A program made the translations under genes and the position numbers. A model generated the notes under the pieces. That model searched no databases and was not told the DNA's origin. It saw only the letters and a program-made list of their open reading frames with translations. From Ischnura elegans (taxonomy: Eukaryota > Arthropoda > Insecta > Odonata > Coenagrionidae): DNA of 64,000 nucleotides. Positions 14,101-25,545 of the stretch are shown in pieces. Where the stretch lies: the NCBI RefSeq assembly GCF_921293095.1, contig NC_060246.1, positions 92,501,030 to 92,565,029 on the forward strand, given 5' to 3'. Position 1 is the stretch's first letter, and each line of letters opens with the position of its first letter.

Positions 14101-16318
14101 AAAAGTTTATCCGAACAAATTGAATTTATTTCCCTCTATGCTACGTTTAATTTTTAATTATTCACCTTTCCATCTTACTCTTTTTTATCATCATTCTCTG
14201 AGTTTTTAATCCTTCAAATTTAGTTAATGCTTTTTCATGACTGCTTCATCAGGCGATTGACCCTTGCTGAAGCCTTCTTGTCCACTGATAGTATACTGAT
14301 GACTTTGCAAAACATCTGTGAGGGTCTTGTGGTGTACCCGAAGGTTATTGAGCGTCACATAATGCAGGAGCTTCCCTTCATGGCAACGGAGAATGTCATC
14401 ATGGCAATGGTGAAAGCAGGGGGAGACAGACAGGTAATTTAGATTAATTTTATTACAATTCAATATTTTATGATGGTGATATTAGGAAATGTCTGATAAA
14501 TTTGGCGTGATTGATCAGCATCCTCCGTCAGCAGTCCTGAGATTGGTTAACAATCAGCTCCTTGAAGAATGTTCCCGTCAGCCAATCTGTACCATAGTTC
14601 GCATATTTCTTTCCCTTAGCATCCTTATAATCACTTCATCTTTCTCTGGTATGTGAGCCCTACAATTACCGTAAATCCTTTTCTCTAAACCGCTGATGAC
14701 TGTCTCAGACTATCAGACCATCATCAACATGCGAGAATTAATAACTTGCAATTAATTTTATGATTCCCTTGAAATGTACCGAAAGGATGAATTAATATTA
14801 TAATTGTGTATTTTGTGCATTGGAACTCTTCTTGTGATTTTTTTCCGTTTTTTACCTTGATTAAACAATGCCATAAAAAGTTATTGAAAATGCAATTCAT
14901 TAATGAACTTTTATATTGCATTATTAGTACCCTGAAGCCTTAAATACAGTATATTTTCCCTTTCCTAATTTTAAATTAGCCATCAAACCCTATGAGAATC
15001 TATCCATCTGATCCAAATGGATGAATTCAACGTTACTTTTTTATTTGTTTCAGGAGTGTCATGAGCAAATCAGAGTCCTGTCTCATCAGGCAGGCGCCGT
15101 AGTGAAGCAACTAGGATTGGATAATGATTTAGTGGGAAGAATCAAAGAGACTCCTTATTTTGCTCCTATTCTTCCTAAGCTTGATGAACTTCTAGATCCA
15201 AAAACATTCATTGGTAGAGCACCAGAGCAGGTAAGACAACTGTTTCAGTGCGCATACAGCTATACTCACGGAATCAATGCATATTCCTTTAAATTTCGTC
15301 TATAATTCTTTTTTTTTGTAATTTGATGTTTTGATGGCTCTCAAGAAAAATAATGTTTTACCAGAAGTGTTTTTAGTTAATATGCACGAAGTAATGCAAT
15401 AAGGCGGTCGTAAAATAACTTTTTCGAATTTTAAAGATTGGCATATCTCAAAAATGTATTATCAAACGAATGGAACTTTAATTATTTTTGTAATTTAGGT
15501 GATATCGTACGGTGGAACCGAGGCAAGGCCGTCTCGATATACACGGCCTTGACCGAAGGCATTCTAGAGGAGACTATGCCACAATAATCCCGGACTTGTC
15601 GCTCCCCAGCTCTTAATGTGACCGTGGTGTTGGTTCAACAAAAATCTATACTTATCACGTTTGCCGTTGAATTAGCAAGCCACGGAGGAATTTTTTAGCC
15701 CATTTTTTTTAGCCAATAGTTGCTCTTAAAAAGCATGTACCTGTCAAAAATAATTATTCTTTTTTCAAAAATTGGTTTAATCGAAGCTTTCCAAATTCTC
15801 ATGGATTTAAAGAGCCCTCTCAGCCATTTTTGACAAATAAGCTTTCATTAGCCCTCAAACAACCTTAAATCGCTGATATTAACTCGAATAAATGTTCAAC
15901 GAAGGACGATCACGTAGGAGGTTGTCTTTATCGTCTTCAGTAATCTCATGGATGGTAGCCACTTTGGTCCTTAGATAGACGTGCATGTCATATAATATGG
16001 ATATGAAATTACCACCAATTATTTTTGACCGCATATACCAAATTAAAAATTAAACTGAGGTTAATAACTATCATGCATGTGATCCCTCTCCCATTAATAA
16101 GTTTTAATAAGTTCAAATGGTGGATCCTGTAAAATCAGTTGTATGATGAGCCTCAGTTTAGTTTGAATGAATTTTTTATTCTTCTTTTTATTTACCAAGT
16201 GAATAATAATATTGTTTTTTCATTACAGGTTACTGAATTCCTCAAAGAAGAAGTTAATCCTGTATTGAACAAATACAGAGGACAAATGTCAGACAAACCT
16301 ATTGTTTTAGACATTTAA
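5195..16318 (+). CDS. ADSL: Adenylosuccinate lyase (5' partial, eight exons)
   Basis: This enzyme cleaves SAICAR to AICAR plus fumarate and adenylosuccinate to AMP plus fumarate, two steps of purine synthesis, as a cytosolic homotetramer. Exons are 5195-5398, 6696-6820, 6946-7103, 7914-8065, 10052-10269, 14253-14433, 15054-15230 and 16229-16318 (TAA). All phases join without a gap and give 434 residues; human ADSL has 484, so only about the first 55 residues are missing, upstream of the window. Seen motifs are [11 protein letters not shown] and TSCYVGDN (exon 1 here), [16 protein letters not shown] across the 6820/6946 junction (active-site His), [20 protein letters not shown], the fumarase-superfamily signature [17 protein letters not shown] in exon 10052-10269 (catalytic Ser loop), and [18 protein letters not shown]. 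No frameshift or internal stop occurs. The intron after 8065 has a GC donor. The 10270-14252 intron is packed with MITEs. Confidence 0.96.
5660..5829 (-). repeat. Degenerate tRNA-derived SINE-like copy
   Basis: On the minus strand, 5829-5763 reads as a tRNA-like sequence: a 7-bp acceptor-type pairing (CCTCGGC with GCCGAGG) and a B-box-like GTTCGAGTCCC at 5780-5770. Further along that strand the sequence ends in an A-rich tail near 5650-5665. Head plus A-rich tail suggests a tRNA-derived SINE. The T-stem is no longer well paired and no clear target duplication is visible, so it is an old copy. It lies in an ADSL intron. Confidence 0.5.
5952..6513. mobile_element. MITE family 1, copy A (TA-flanked)
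   Basis: This copy begins GGGTGGTTTCCTAT and ends in AGGAAACTTCCC, an imperfect inverted repeat, and TA dinucleotides border both ends as expected for Tc1/mariner-type insertion. It shares most of its length with the copies at 11278-12125, 35129-35776 and 36765-37015. It lacks the segment of about 110 bp around CATGCATGCATTGG that copies B and C carry. It has no coding capacity and sits in the ADSL intron 5399-6695. Confidence 0.8.
8066..8071 (+). other. ADSL: Non-canonical GC splice donor of an ADSL intron
   Basis: Exon 7914-8065 ends CATAAG and is followed by gcaagt; the next exon opens after ttcatag at 10052. Joining AAG to ATA gives [19 protein letters not shown], which matches the family (human HKICTDIRLLANLKEMEEP). 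The only nearby GT, four bases later, would add GCAA and break the frame. Apart from the C at position +2 the site fits the strong donor consensus, as known GC-AG introns do. Confidence 0.88.
10412..10847. mobile_element. Element with perfect 23-bp terminal inverted repeats and a purine-rich core
   Basis: Bases 10412-10434 (starting ATAATGAAACAATGACTTGC) are the exact reverse complement of 10825-10847. The 436-bp unit holds a G/A-rich stretch at about 10505-10625 with almost no pyrimidines. No ORF is convincing and no clear target duplication is visible. Perfect ends suggest a recent non-autonomous transposon or fold-back element. It lies in the ADSL intron 10270-14252. Confidence 0.65.
11278..12125. 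mobile_element. MITE family 1, copy B, interrupted by a tRNA-like element
   Basis: Starts GGGGTGGTTTCC and ends AGGAAACTACCC, bordered by TA on both sides. Its body aligns with copies A and C. A 183-bp insertion at 11340-11522 with a 13-bp direct repeat at its edges splits it near the left end, so this copy is older than the insertion. It has no coding capacity and lies in the ADSL intron 10270-14252. Confidence 0.82.
11340..11522 (+). mobile_element. tRNA-like hairpin element with 13-bp target-site duplication
   Basis: CTGGAGTACGTAT occurs on both sides (11327-11339 and 11523-11535), while the uninterrupted sister MITE has it once, so this is a real insertion. The core 11421-11493 folds as a tRNA-like cloverleaf: acceptor GCCTCGG/TCAAGGC, a D-arm, an anticodon arm with loop CCGGAAA, and a perfect T-arm CCGGG-TTCGAAT-CCCGG. 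An A-box (11428-11439) and a consensus B-box (11472-11482) are present. The acceptor stem continues into imperfect arms of about 25 bp (11400-11423 and 11490-11515). The loop lacks U33, so a working tRNA is unlikely. Confidence 0.75.
12971..13210. mobile_element. Short MITE-like element with ~31-bp inverted ends
   Basis: Bases 12971-13002 (starting AAGCCAAGGGGTACAAGTGA) and the reverse complement of 13180-13210 are nearly identical, with about two differences. The 240-bp unit has no coding capacity. A further partial match to the end motif (TCGTATCCCTTGGC) lies inside at about 13110-13130. No target duplication is clear. Confidence 0.55.
13319..14112. mobile_element. Fold-back element interrupted by a hAT MITE
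   Basis: The ends are inverted copies beginning GGATAAACTTTTCTCGGG (13319-13336 and the complement of 14095-14112). The homology continues inward through GCGGGAAAGAA and the ACGTTTCGG segments. With the inserted hAT element (13415-14009) removed, the rest would be a near-palindrome of about 190 bp. It must predate the hAT insertion. It lies in the ADSL intron 10270-14252. Confidence 0.65.
13415..14009. mobile_element. hAT-type MITE with exact 8-bp target duplication
   Basis: The element begins CAGGGGCGG and ends CCGCCCCTG, and is flanked by an exact 8-bp direct repeat CGTCTCGT (13407-13414 and 14010-14017). CAG-initial ends with 8-bp duplications define the hAT superfamily. Near each end is a C/G-rich GAGGGCCCC-type block. 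At 595 bp and without a transposase frame it is non-autonomous. Confidence 0.8.
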
Positions 16319-16423
16319 AGTTGTCGTTGGCATCTTTATTAGTTTCCGAATGACTTTATTGTTTTTATTTGAATTCAATGCTTTGGGAAGTAATGCTTGG
16401 ACTTAAACATTTTATGTGCCAGA

Positions 16424-16429
16424 AATAAA
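16424..16429 (+). other. ADSL: Poly(A) signal AATAAA of ADSL
   Basis: A canonical AATAAA lies 106 bases after the ADSL stop, followed within about 15 bases by a T-rich stretch suited to cleavage factors. This predicts a short 3' UTR of roughly 120-140 nt. Confidence 0.7.
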
Positions 16430-17312
16430 ACGTACTCAGTTTTTTTTTGCTCAAGCTACAGATATTTGTAATGCAAATAAGTATATTTTCTTATCAACGT
16501 TTATTGTTGTTGAAAAATAATGGAATTAAATCTGTACCGTCATATGTGTGGTGTTAATTCTTTCTATCACAAATGCCTATTTATTTAGATTGCATGGACA
16601 AACAGAAATTGATATTAAATAAAGGATTAGATATCCATAGATGACATAAAGAGGAAGTTGAATCATTGAACATCAATGGGCTCTAAGAAAACAATTTCAT
16701 CAAACCATGTCGCAATTAGCCCCTCCTGATAGCATAGGGGGAATACTTTTCAAAAATCATCAGGGATGGATTGCGATCGCTATTTTGGGGGTTCCGCCAA
16801 GGTTCGTGGCTCCTGTGAGGTATTCAATGTACTGGTTTTCGGAAGCATCTCCACTTAAAAAATAAACTTTATGAAACGTTTGAGTTGAAAACGTAAGAAT
16901 TATATGCAGAACTGGTCAAATAAAAACATGCATTGATGTTTCTTGTCAACATTTATCTATCTCATATGGAAATATGAGCGGCTATTTTAGATGTTTATGC
17001 AATCGTTTTGCTTCTCCCCTTCTTTTTTCGGTAGACCATTAATGAGCAGGAGGAATTGATGTCGGATATTTTGCTAAGTGAAGAATGCGTGTAAGAATGT
17101 ATATACATAGCATGTATCGCAATCATAATATTGGCAGGCTTTAGCCCTCCATTTCTTCCTAACCCACGCCAGTTCAATTACCTCTCCGATGCTCTTCTTC
17201 CTCGCACCCATCCTGATCTGACCTAGGTTCTCTACCTCTGGGGACTTTTCCATCAATTTTGCCTTCCATAATGTTTCTCACATAACTGTTGTGTCTCATT
17301 ACGTAACCAAAC
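16430..17312. other. Intergenic DNA downstream of ADSL
   Basis: No gene is seen. At 16761-16790 a segment starting CAGGGATGGATTGCGATCGC resembles the left end of the element at 23686-23968 (about 23 of 30 bases), so it is probably one end of a decayed hAT-like MITE. I found no matching right end. Confidence 0.5.
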
Positions 17313-19893
17313 CACAGTGGGCTGAAATCGAAAGGAGATGGCCAAAAATCATATCTTCCATATTTTTACAAGTATTTCGATTAAATCTTTCCAACTATTT
17401 TTGTTTTGGCTATGCTACATGAATCTAGTGACATTTTGCCGAAAAATTGACCTGAAGAGTTTTTTTCGCGGAGACTGAAAAAATGCAAACATCGACTACC
17501 TATTTGGACAGCTTCGGTAGAGATTAAACATTTCATATAAAATAATAGTTAGCAATATAAAAGTAAGTATTTTAACTTTAAATTTAATTATTTAAATAAA
17601 AATTTTCATATGTAATGCATAAAATATTTTTTAAAACATCATTAATGATTTTGTCAATCAACAGTTGAACATTGAGTAAACATTTTTTCTGAGAGAACAC
17701 ACAAAAGAAATCACCTGACACGCAATTTATATTTTGAAAAAAAATGCAATTGAAATCGTACCACATAAAATAACTTATGAACCAGAATAAATTAACATAA
17801 ATATATATATAAAGCATAAGAGAACATAACGATTAAATTTACCAGCCTACTACCAGTTCCCATCGGATTTCCAGCCGTCACTGTCCTCATCAGAATTTGG
17901 CTCCTCCAGTAAAAGTAAGTTTCGTATATCATTTGAAACATTTCCTTTAACATTTCCATGTACATATCGACAATAAAGAGAATCCGTAGTAAGGAGGAGC
18001 CTTCGGAAAATATCTCCCATTTTAGCTAAGCGCAAACATTTTCGCGTGCGGTAAAGTCAATACGAATACGTTAAATAGGACAGGTACCAACTTGAGCAAG
18101 GAGTCTCTAGAAGAGATTTATGGATGCCTGTTGTGAACGGTATATCCTTCTCTAGCCAGCATCAAAATTTTATTTCAAACCTGTCGCTAGTTCTCTTTCA
18201 TTCTTCCAATTTCTGAAAATACCTATTCATTTCATAACGTTCATAACAATTCATAACGTTTTTCAAAATTTCCTTTTTCTTCACGTCTATAACCCAAGTT
18301 TGACTTGTGATGAAGATATTGAAAGGCCAATTTACGTTTTGAAGACAACGAATTTCCAATTCCACAATAACGTCATGAATTTCTTTGCGGGTTACTTTCA
18401 TGCGCTCCATTTTTTCTCATCCGAAATATCAACAGTCGGAATCATCGGACAAGGAAATCCCAATTAGAATAAAATTCCCTGCATTATATAAACACATTCA
18501 CTGTGATATTTTACTTGGAAAACATACCTTTTTATCATTACGAGATATCCTTTTGTAGTTCGGCCTCAACGCTGAAATTTCACGATCTAGAAAGAATAAA
18601 CCCTGGTTCTTCGCTTCCATAGCACGAGCATTGAGATCCTTTCGCATTCACAAAGATAAAATGACTAATTTTCTCGGTAAAATCGTGAAAGGGAATATTT
18701 TTCAACCAATTGGAAAAAAAGTATTTGAGGAAAACCCCTTGCGAGCTACTTCGTAGAAATCGCTTGCGCGGATGTCGAAGAGAAGCGATCTTCAAAAGTA
18801 CAAAAACGAGGTAAAATTTAATAACGCGGCATTTCTACAAACGGACACCTATATATCGATTACAGAACTTATTAAATGCTAGATAAGAATCATAAAACGG
18901 AGGTTGGGTTTACAGGCACAGTAGGGATTAACGCGGTTGGTAGTGCCAGCCGACGCGGTGGCGCTCCGCTACTCGTATGCGCTTTTCAGTATTTGAGCTG
19001 ATGGGAGCCATAAAAGGCCTAGAAGAGTGCGGATAGCAGAGTATGCTAGAGCATAGTGGTTAGAATTGGGTATTTCAAGAATCAGAATATATTTCTTTGC
19101 AGCCGACCGCTTCCCGAGACAAGTTTCTGATTTGCTGGCGCAATCGTTAATTCCATTATATTTGTCTTGTTAAGCAAATCGTGATGTGCCCATTGAAAAA
19201 TTAAAACAATAAGACTAATGTGGAATTTTAAATTTATGCAAGTGTAGAAAACTGTAATTTCGCTTTTAGCGAATTATCCTCAACTATAACAAACAATTAG
19301 TAACAAATGATCGCATCTAACCACCGCTTCGCGCAGTTGGACATTCACGCACACAACTTGATAGGAGAGGCGGGGTAGCAGATTGGGACAGAATTTTTCA
19401 TTTGAGAATTGAATTTCCTTTGTTTTACAGTGTGGCACCTTTGTGAAGCAAAGTGAAAAACATAAAGTTTCCCTCTACAGTATGTTCAAAATATGTTAAA
19501 TATAGGTTAATAAATATGTTATAATTTTAATTGTTTAATTAAAAGTATTAAAAATTATCATTAGCATTAAAACTTTCACTGTAGTGGATTTTTAAAATAT
19601 TCATGTTTATTATGGAATGATTTAAATTTATTCAAATTAGCTTTACAAAAAATAACGCAACAGTAGCAAAGAACTTCATTCAAATTTTTCACAAAATGGG
19701 AAATTTTTTATCAGATCATCTTATGTTAAATTGACAGGCATCTTCTGCTATAAAAAAATTACTTAGGAATAAAATTATTTCCGTAATAAGGTCGCTATTT
19801 ATTCTATAATTTGATAATATAATCGTTTTTTCCAAATTTAAAAGCGAAAAAAAAATCATTTTTGGCCAGCTTTTTCGATTTCAGCCCACTGTG
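17313..19893. mobile_element. 2.6-kb DNA transposon-like element with ~40-bp inverted ends
   Basis: The left end starts CACAGTGGGCTGAAATCG. The right end is its reverse complement; the first 21 bp are identical and the similarity continues through GGCCAAAAAT. The size could hold a decayed transposase gene. Short minus-strand frames lie inside (18580-18795, 18198-18410, 17850-18035, 17584-17817), but I recognise no transposase motif in any of them. A CpG-richer patch at about 18900-19110 lies upstream of those frames. No target duplication is obvious. Another terminus of this look (CACAGTGGGCCAAAAC) is at 21550. Confidence 0.6.
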
Positions 19894-21133
19894 CGTATTC
19901 TTCTTTAGCTTGCAGTGATCCACAGAGTACTTTCTTCTCCTATACTTCTGCACACGTCTTTGTTTCTTACTTTTCACCCTATACGTCCATTTTGTATTCA
20001 GCACATAGTTTATAAAGCTTCTATTCTTTGATGATCAGTTTTTCCAATGGTCCGAGTTTCTGGACCATTGAGGACACTGCCCACACGAGTCTTTCCATGT
20101 ACTCCTAAACCATAGGTATTTATATTCTATATTATCACTCACGTCAATCAATATTACTGACATCCATGCATTCTACTTCTCTTGGTTGCTTGTTGTTGTG
20201 GTTCTGCAACCTCTTTTCTACAGGATGAGGCGGTGACTTCAACAACCGTGGAGCATGACCAGTCCGGCAAACTTAATGTTGTCATGTTCAAACTTACTAA
20301 CATACTTGTCATATTACAAACTTACACAATGAATTCATCTGAAGGGCACTTACAATGTTAGCGATGGTGAGGGTGGTGTGAGAAAGTGTCTTAAAGAGAT
20401 GGGAGTGATGAATGGTTGGTTGTGTTAGGGAGAGTATGGCAGGGGAAATGACGACTAGCGAAAAACTATTTAAAGGTGTTAACAAGTGTATTTAAGGCTT
20501 AATACATATTTCTTGACATATGGTTGACAAGACCGACGCCACGCACACACTAGCCATAGGATACAATGCAATGAACGAATGAATGTCTCAATGCAGATTT
20601 AGAATTCAGCCGCTGTGGCACTGCTCTGTGGTGCACAAAAGCTGTTGCAAAATCAAAAAACAAAAATCACTGGCAGCTGTTGGATTATACCATGGTCCTT
20701 ATATACGGGCCATGGATTATACAATCATTAAAAAACAGAAGGTTTATCATGTGGTGCTGTATGATAGATGAATGATTAGAACCAGTTGAATTGAGACAGT
20801 TAAGATATTGATGGCCCAATTCTACTATTTTTATTACCATGATGTTACGATATTTTCTGGAATCATTCCAATGTGCGGAGATGTAGGAAAATCCTGGTAC
20901 GTTGATCCGCGAATGTTGTTATCTTTTGCCGTTAGAGTATTTCGCACCATTTGCAGCAGCATCATCCGATTGGCAAACCATATTTTCTCGCGCACCAATG
21001 AGCTTCCGTGCAGCATGCATTTTTTCTCCGCGAGAAAATGACGTAATTTAATTTTCATTGTTGCTATTGCATAAAATTTATTGAATAAATGCTGCCTATA
21101 TCAACTCCAGTTGCCAACAGGGTTTTTGGCGGT
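19894..21133. other. Intergenic DNA, nothing firm
   Basis: No gene is supported. A 9-bp perfect hairpin (CAATGGTCC / GGACCATTG) lies at about 20044-20070. Open frames of 60-80 codons around 20583-21058 have no splice or domain support. Confidence 0.4.
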
Positions 21134-21243
21134 TATAAAAGAAAACAGATCCAAACATTAGGGACATCAGAGCTATAAGATGGTTCGGTCCTTCGACTTT
21201 CCCCTTGATTTCTGGACTTCAGCTGCAGTCTTGGAGTAAAGAC
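21134..21243 (+). promoter_or_regulatory. Possible TATA promoter with a short spliced first exon
   Basis: TATAAAA stands at 21134-21140. About 30 bases later is an initiator-like ACATCAG (21164-21170), then an ATG at 21180 that opens a 19-codon frame ending TAA at 21237. A strong donor (GAC then gtaagt) starts at 21244. The spacing fits an arthropod core promoter. I see no matching downstream exon before MGMT, and the frame closes before the donor, so this could be a non-coding RNA start or chance. Confidence 0.3.
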
Positions 21244-21549
21244 GTAAGTACATAAATATGTCATCTATTGAATTGGTGGAACATTTCCATGTGGTCTCTC
21301 ATACAATGTAAATTTTTATATACTTATTCATAATTACGTATCACGAATTGAGAGTAAGTAAATAGAAAGCTAAAATTATTTTACTAAGTTCAATCGAATT
21401 TTCAGAGATTTTACATATCCATTCAAAATGATAGTTATTATCAACATATTAAAGGAAGAATATCCTTGAGAATATAACAGCATTTTCTATGCCAATCAAT
21501 ATTAATTATTGCCATTATTTCTATGGTATTACCTCGGATCACCACAGCG

Positions 21550-23117
21550 CACAGTGGGCCAAAACCTCAAAAACAATTTTTTTGAGCTAGGAAGTTGAAA
21601 TTTCGCATACGTATTTTTAAATAAATTTTGCATAACTTTCAATATAATTTCTTTCCCGTTCCTTCACTTTAACATAATATTTGAGGTCAGAGTTGAACAA
21701 ATTTAGCGAAAAACGACCACCCTCCATTTTATCTTAAATTCTTTTCCTTTTCTTAACTTTCCCTCGTTCAGTGGTTGCATGAATAGTTTTATAGCCAAAA
21801 ATGTTATAACTTCTTAATTAACACTTCTTTCTCTTACATTAAGAAGGTTTTTAAAAATTTTGCTTCTTCATTAACCATAGATATATAACAAAATGGCGGA
21901 GCCTGTTTTCAGCCAATTTTTTTAATAAACGTAGAGAAAAAGTAGATACTTCCGCAAAGTGACTATACCACGTCGTTCTATGAAGAATTTATGTAATGAA
22001 TCTAAATTAAAATCTTGCATCAATTTGCAACCCATAATTTTGAATCGTTTTTTCGAGTGTTCGGTCGACTCCGGTTCTGGCCGGCGAGGCGGCGGCGGAG
22101 AATACAGAGACGCGGCAAGCGTGTGGATGCAATATCGCCACATTCACTTTTATACCTGGATAATAGATACAATAGTGATAGAAAATAATCACCAATAAGT
22201 AAAATTGATTAATACTGCTACGGACAACTATTATTATGCAATCGCTGTGCCAGTAACGGACACAGAAAAAACTCAAGGGGGTTGCGAAAAATATCTCTTG
22301 TAAACTTTTATCGGAATGAAAAATAAGTTGCATGCAAAATTTGAGAAAGTTTCATTTAAGATAAATACACATACGCAAGATAATGATATCTTAAGATTAA
22401 AAAGTTACGATTGTGGTTCTGCTATGCTAGGCAATGCAGGTGTCCCGCAAGAGGAGGGGGGCGGGACCCATGCGCCCCACATATGTATCGGCCAGTGCGT
22501 GGGGATACATGTATCAAAACTCGAAGATTTTGGCTCTGGGACGTCATTTTTGCCCTAAAAAAAGGCATTTTGGAAGCAATCTATAAGTGTCGTATGTTAT
22601 GCCAGAAGTTATCTTCGTAAAAAGTAGCATTAGAATTTGTTTACGTTTTTCTTCGCGTTCTGTAGCTTTCGTGGTTGTTGACTATCCACTGATCACCTTA
22701 TCTTCCCTCCCCACAACGGCTGTCTAGTCGTAATGCACCCCCTGCCCTCATCCTCTTGTCACTGAGTACCTCGGCTAAAAATAGCATACAAAGCATTGAG
22801 AAGGAGGGTGAGTAGTCGTCAGCCAACGCCAATAACTCAAGTTAAGTTGGGCAACTTACACGTTATCTTCTTACCTTTTAACTTACCTTCTTGCACGTTA
22901 TTCTCGCCGTGAGGACAATACTGGATACAGAAAAATTTCAAGGGGCGGGGGCGCAAAATATTTCTTGAGAAATTTTATTGAAATGAAAAATAAGTCGCAT
23001 GCCAAGTTTGAGAGAGTTTCATTTCAGCTGATAATTCACATATACAATATAATATAACATATGCAATTTTATTATGCAAAAAATTACAATTGTGGTTCTG
23101 CTGTGTTAGGTAATGCA
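21550..23117. repeat. Repeat-rich intergenic block with two related direct copies
   Basis: A transposon-like terminus, CACAGTGGGCCAAAAC, starts at 21550. Segments 22259-22440 and 22923-23117 are diverged direct copies of each other: both hold AGAAAAA..TCAAGGGG near the start, then GAAATGAAAAATAAG.., GCATGC, and end in TTGTGGTTCTGCT.TG. A G-rich stretch (22440-22470) follows the first copy. No coding gene is supported. Confidence 0.5.
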
Positions 23118-23685
23118 ATTGGCTCCGCGATTGAAAAGAACATTTTTATTAATTAGATGTATAATTATAATGGAATGGATATTAAATTTATTTCCTTTTT
23201 CAAATCTTTGGTTTGGTACGGCGTCCTAGAGTCATTATGGGGAAGCCGCCACTGATTTGTTTCGGGAAGTGCTTTGTTGTCTGCGGAATACCAGCATTGG
23301 TAATTTTTGTTATATCCGTCGCATCGGAAAACCATACATTTCGTTAAATAAGCTATCATTTTTTTATTGCTATGGTCTCCAAGTTTGTGACCATTATGAT
23401 TTTTGCCAAAACGGACGCAGTTATTATAGCTTGGTCTACGTAAGCGTTTGTTCCCACGTACGGTCTACGTAAGCGTTCCAGAAATCCGCCTGATTTTTCA
23501 AACTCTTTTCGACGTAAGAATTAAAATTCCGGATATATTTCTTCTAACTGTAAGTGATTTGGTTGCAGATAATATGAAATACGTTAGTATCTGAAAACGG
23601 GGTGTCGGAGTACCCCAGGACTAATGACCTCATCAGCGGATGTATCGCGGGCAGTCGCCGCAAGGTCTTGGGGGGAGGTGGTAAT

Positions 23686-23968
23686 CAGGGGTGGATTAAG
23701 ATCGCTGTTCTGGGACGAGGGGAGGTTGTTCATTACTTATTGCGATGCTTGGTGGTTAGCAATACCTCGCGGCCATAATGCGTCAGAGGTCTGATATCGT
23801 AGCTTCTAGGTATTCATCAATCGTTTTTAAAGTGTTTGTTATGCTCGTGAAATAAAACCTTACATTGGATAGCCACCACAATATTTAATATATTTTCAAT
23901 ATTTCCAAACTATGGGGGGGTGTTGAATTCCCCCATCGTTTCTCCCCTTCCTCCTTGATTCGCCACTG
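23686..23968. mobile_element. Probable hAT-like MITE
   Basis: The left end CAGGGGTGGATTAAG and the complement of the right end (CAGTGGCGAATCAAGG) are related inverted termini of the CAGNGG type, with a C-rich block inside the right end. No 8-bp duplication is visible, so the copy is old or its ends have changed. Confidence 0.45.
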
Positions 23969-25545
23969 CGATGTGCCGACCTACGCAGAAATTTGTTTCT
24001 TTGGAGGTGTGTGATTGAAATTGTGTGATTTTTTTTCTTTCTTTGAGAGCATTTTAATTACTAGATGTATGAGAAATCCTTGTAAACTAGAGTGAGTGAA
24101 GCTGGTGAAAAACTCTTTGAGTTGGTGTTTTAATTTGATAAATAAAACAATAGACAATTCCATCACTTCAATATGCAACTGCCATCTCTTTCCTCGCACA
24201 AAACTCGAATGGGAAGATGGGACCGTGTTTCTCACCCGTGTCGGTGAGTGCGACACACCAGGACACGAAATGCGTTAATACCATGCTTGGTCCCGTTCTA
24301 AATTCTGGGTGTTTTACCCGGAAATTTACTCCAGTTTACATTTGTGAGGCAAAAAAATTCTTATAAACCACAATCGGTTAAAATTAAATAATTACGCACT
24401 ATTGACACCAGTAGCTTGGCATTTTTTTGCTGAATAACAACAGGCATAACCGTACGCAATCACAGGTGCAATCATACAGTTAGCTGTGTTTTACGAATCC
24501 ACTTCGCTATGCCATCCAGAAAGGCGAATTTTTAAGGAAATTTTAACAAATACCTCACAAAATTATAAAGACAACCCTTAAGTTTTGTTTGCCCATTCAA
24601 AGAGGCGAATAGGTTATGAATAAAATTTCATTTTCAATACCTATATGGGAAAGAACAAAATGCAAGGTTGGCATTGCGAGGGTCAAAGGGATAGAGTTTC
24701 AGGGGCCATATAAAACCCCCGAATAATTAATCCGCATTCCAAAAATGTATATTCTAGGGGGAGGGAGGGGGGCGAAGACACCCGAATATTGAACACACGA
24801 AGCAAACTATGAAGTATAGCGGTTTAATATCTCGGTCGAAGCGGGCCTGGTAATGGATATTTTGCATATGTTTTCATAATGAGTGTTGCCCGTCATTAAA
24901 GAGCATCGCGAGTACCGCCGGCCGGAAAGTAAAATAGTACATTACCTCACACGTAGACCTGAGAAGGTACGCCAAGCGCACTGCGATCTGAGGGGTGGAG
25001 CACGTACAAATAGTGTTCATTTACTTTATTTCGAATGTTTTCACCAAGCGGCCTCCAAGCCAAACAAGCTAAAGCTCTTGCCTTTAAGTCCACTTTTTAT
25101 CTGACTTTCTTCTTCAGCGAAAATCTGTGTAAGTTTGTTTATACGGCGAGTAAAATTTGTGAATTCATTGATATCAGAAATAATTTTCTGAGAACGGCCT
25201 TGCCTGTGAACCATCTTCCGACAAAGCATCTCCAATCTCCATCCGTTTTGAACTGAAAAATGAGGTTTGGGAAAATTTAAGTTGAAAAATCATATAATCA
25301 CGAGAAAATTCCATTAAACTTACCACTAGTATTAATATTTTGGGATAATATATCACACGATTGAAAAGCCACCACATATCCGTGACATTTTAAATGATTT
25401 AAAATGATCACATTCAATCATTATTGAATATGCCGCCAAAGTCGCTCGTGCTCCCATACGATATTTCATTGCGTTTTTGTTTCTGCGAGGCCGCGTATTT
25501 TCAGTGAAGAAGTGGTAATGAGAATCCTTTATCTATAGAGTATTT
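23969..25545. other. Intergenic DNA up to the MGMT start
   Basis: No gene is seen. A G-rich run lies at 24760-24775. The 100 bases before the MGMT ATG (25435-25500) contain several CpGs and may hold the promoter, but I find no clear TATA box or initiator. Confidence 0.4.

Noticed and set aside
22007-22333. Minus-strand 108-codon frame overlapping a CpG-rich patch
   Set aside because: It lies in a repeat-rich block, overlaps other frames, and has no domain or splice support.
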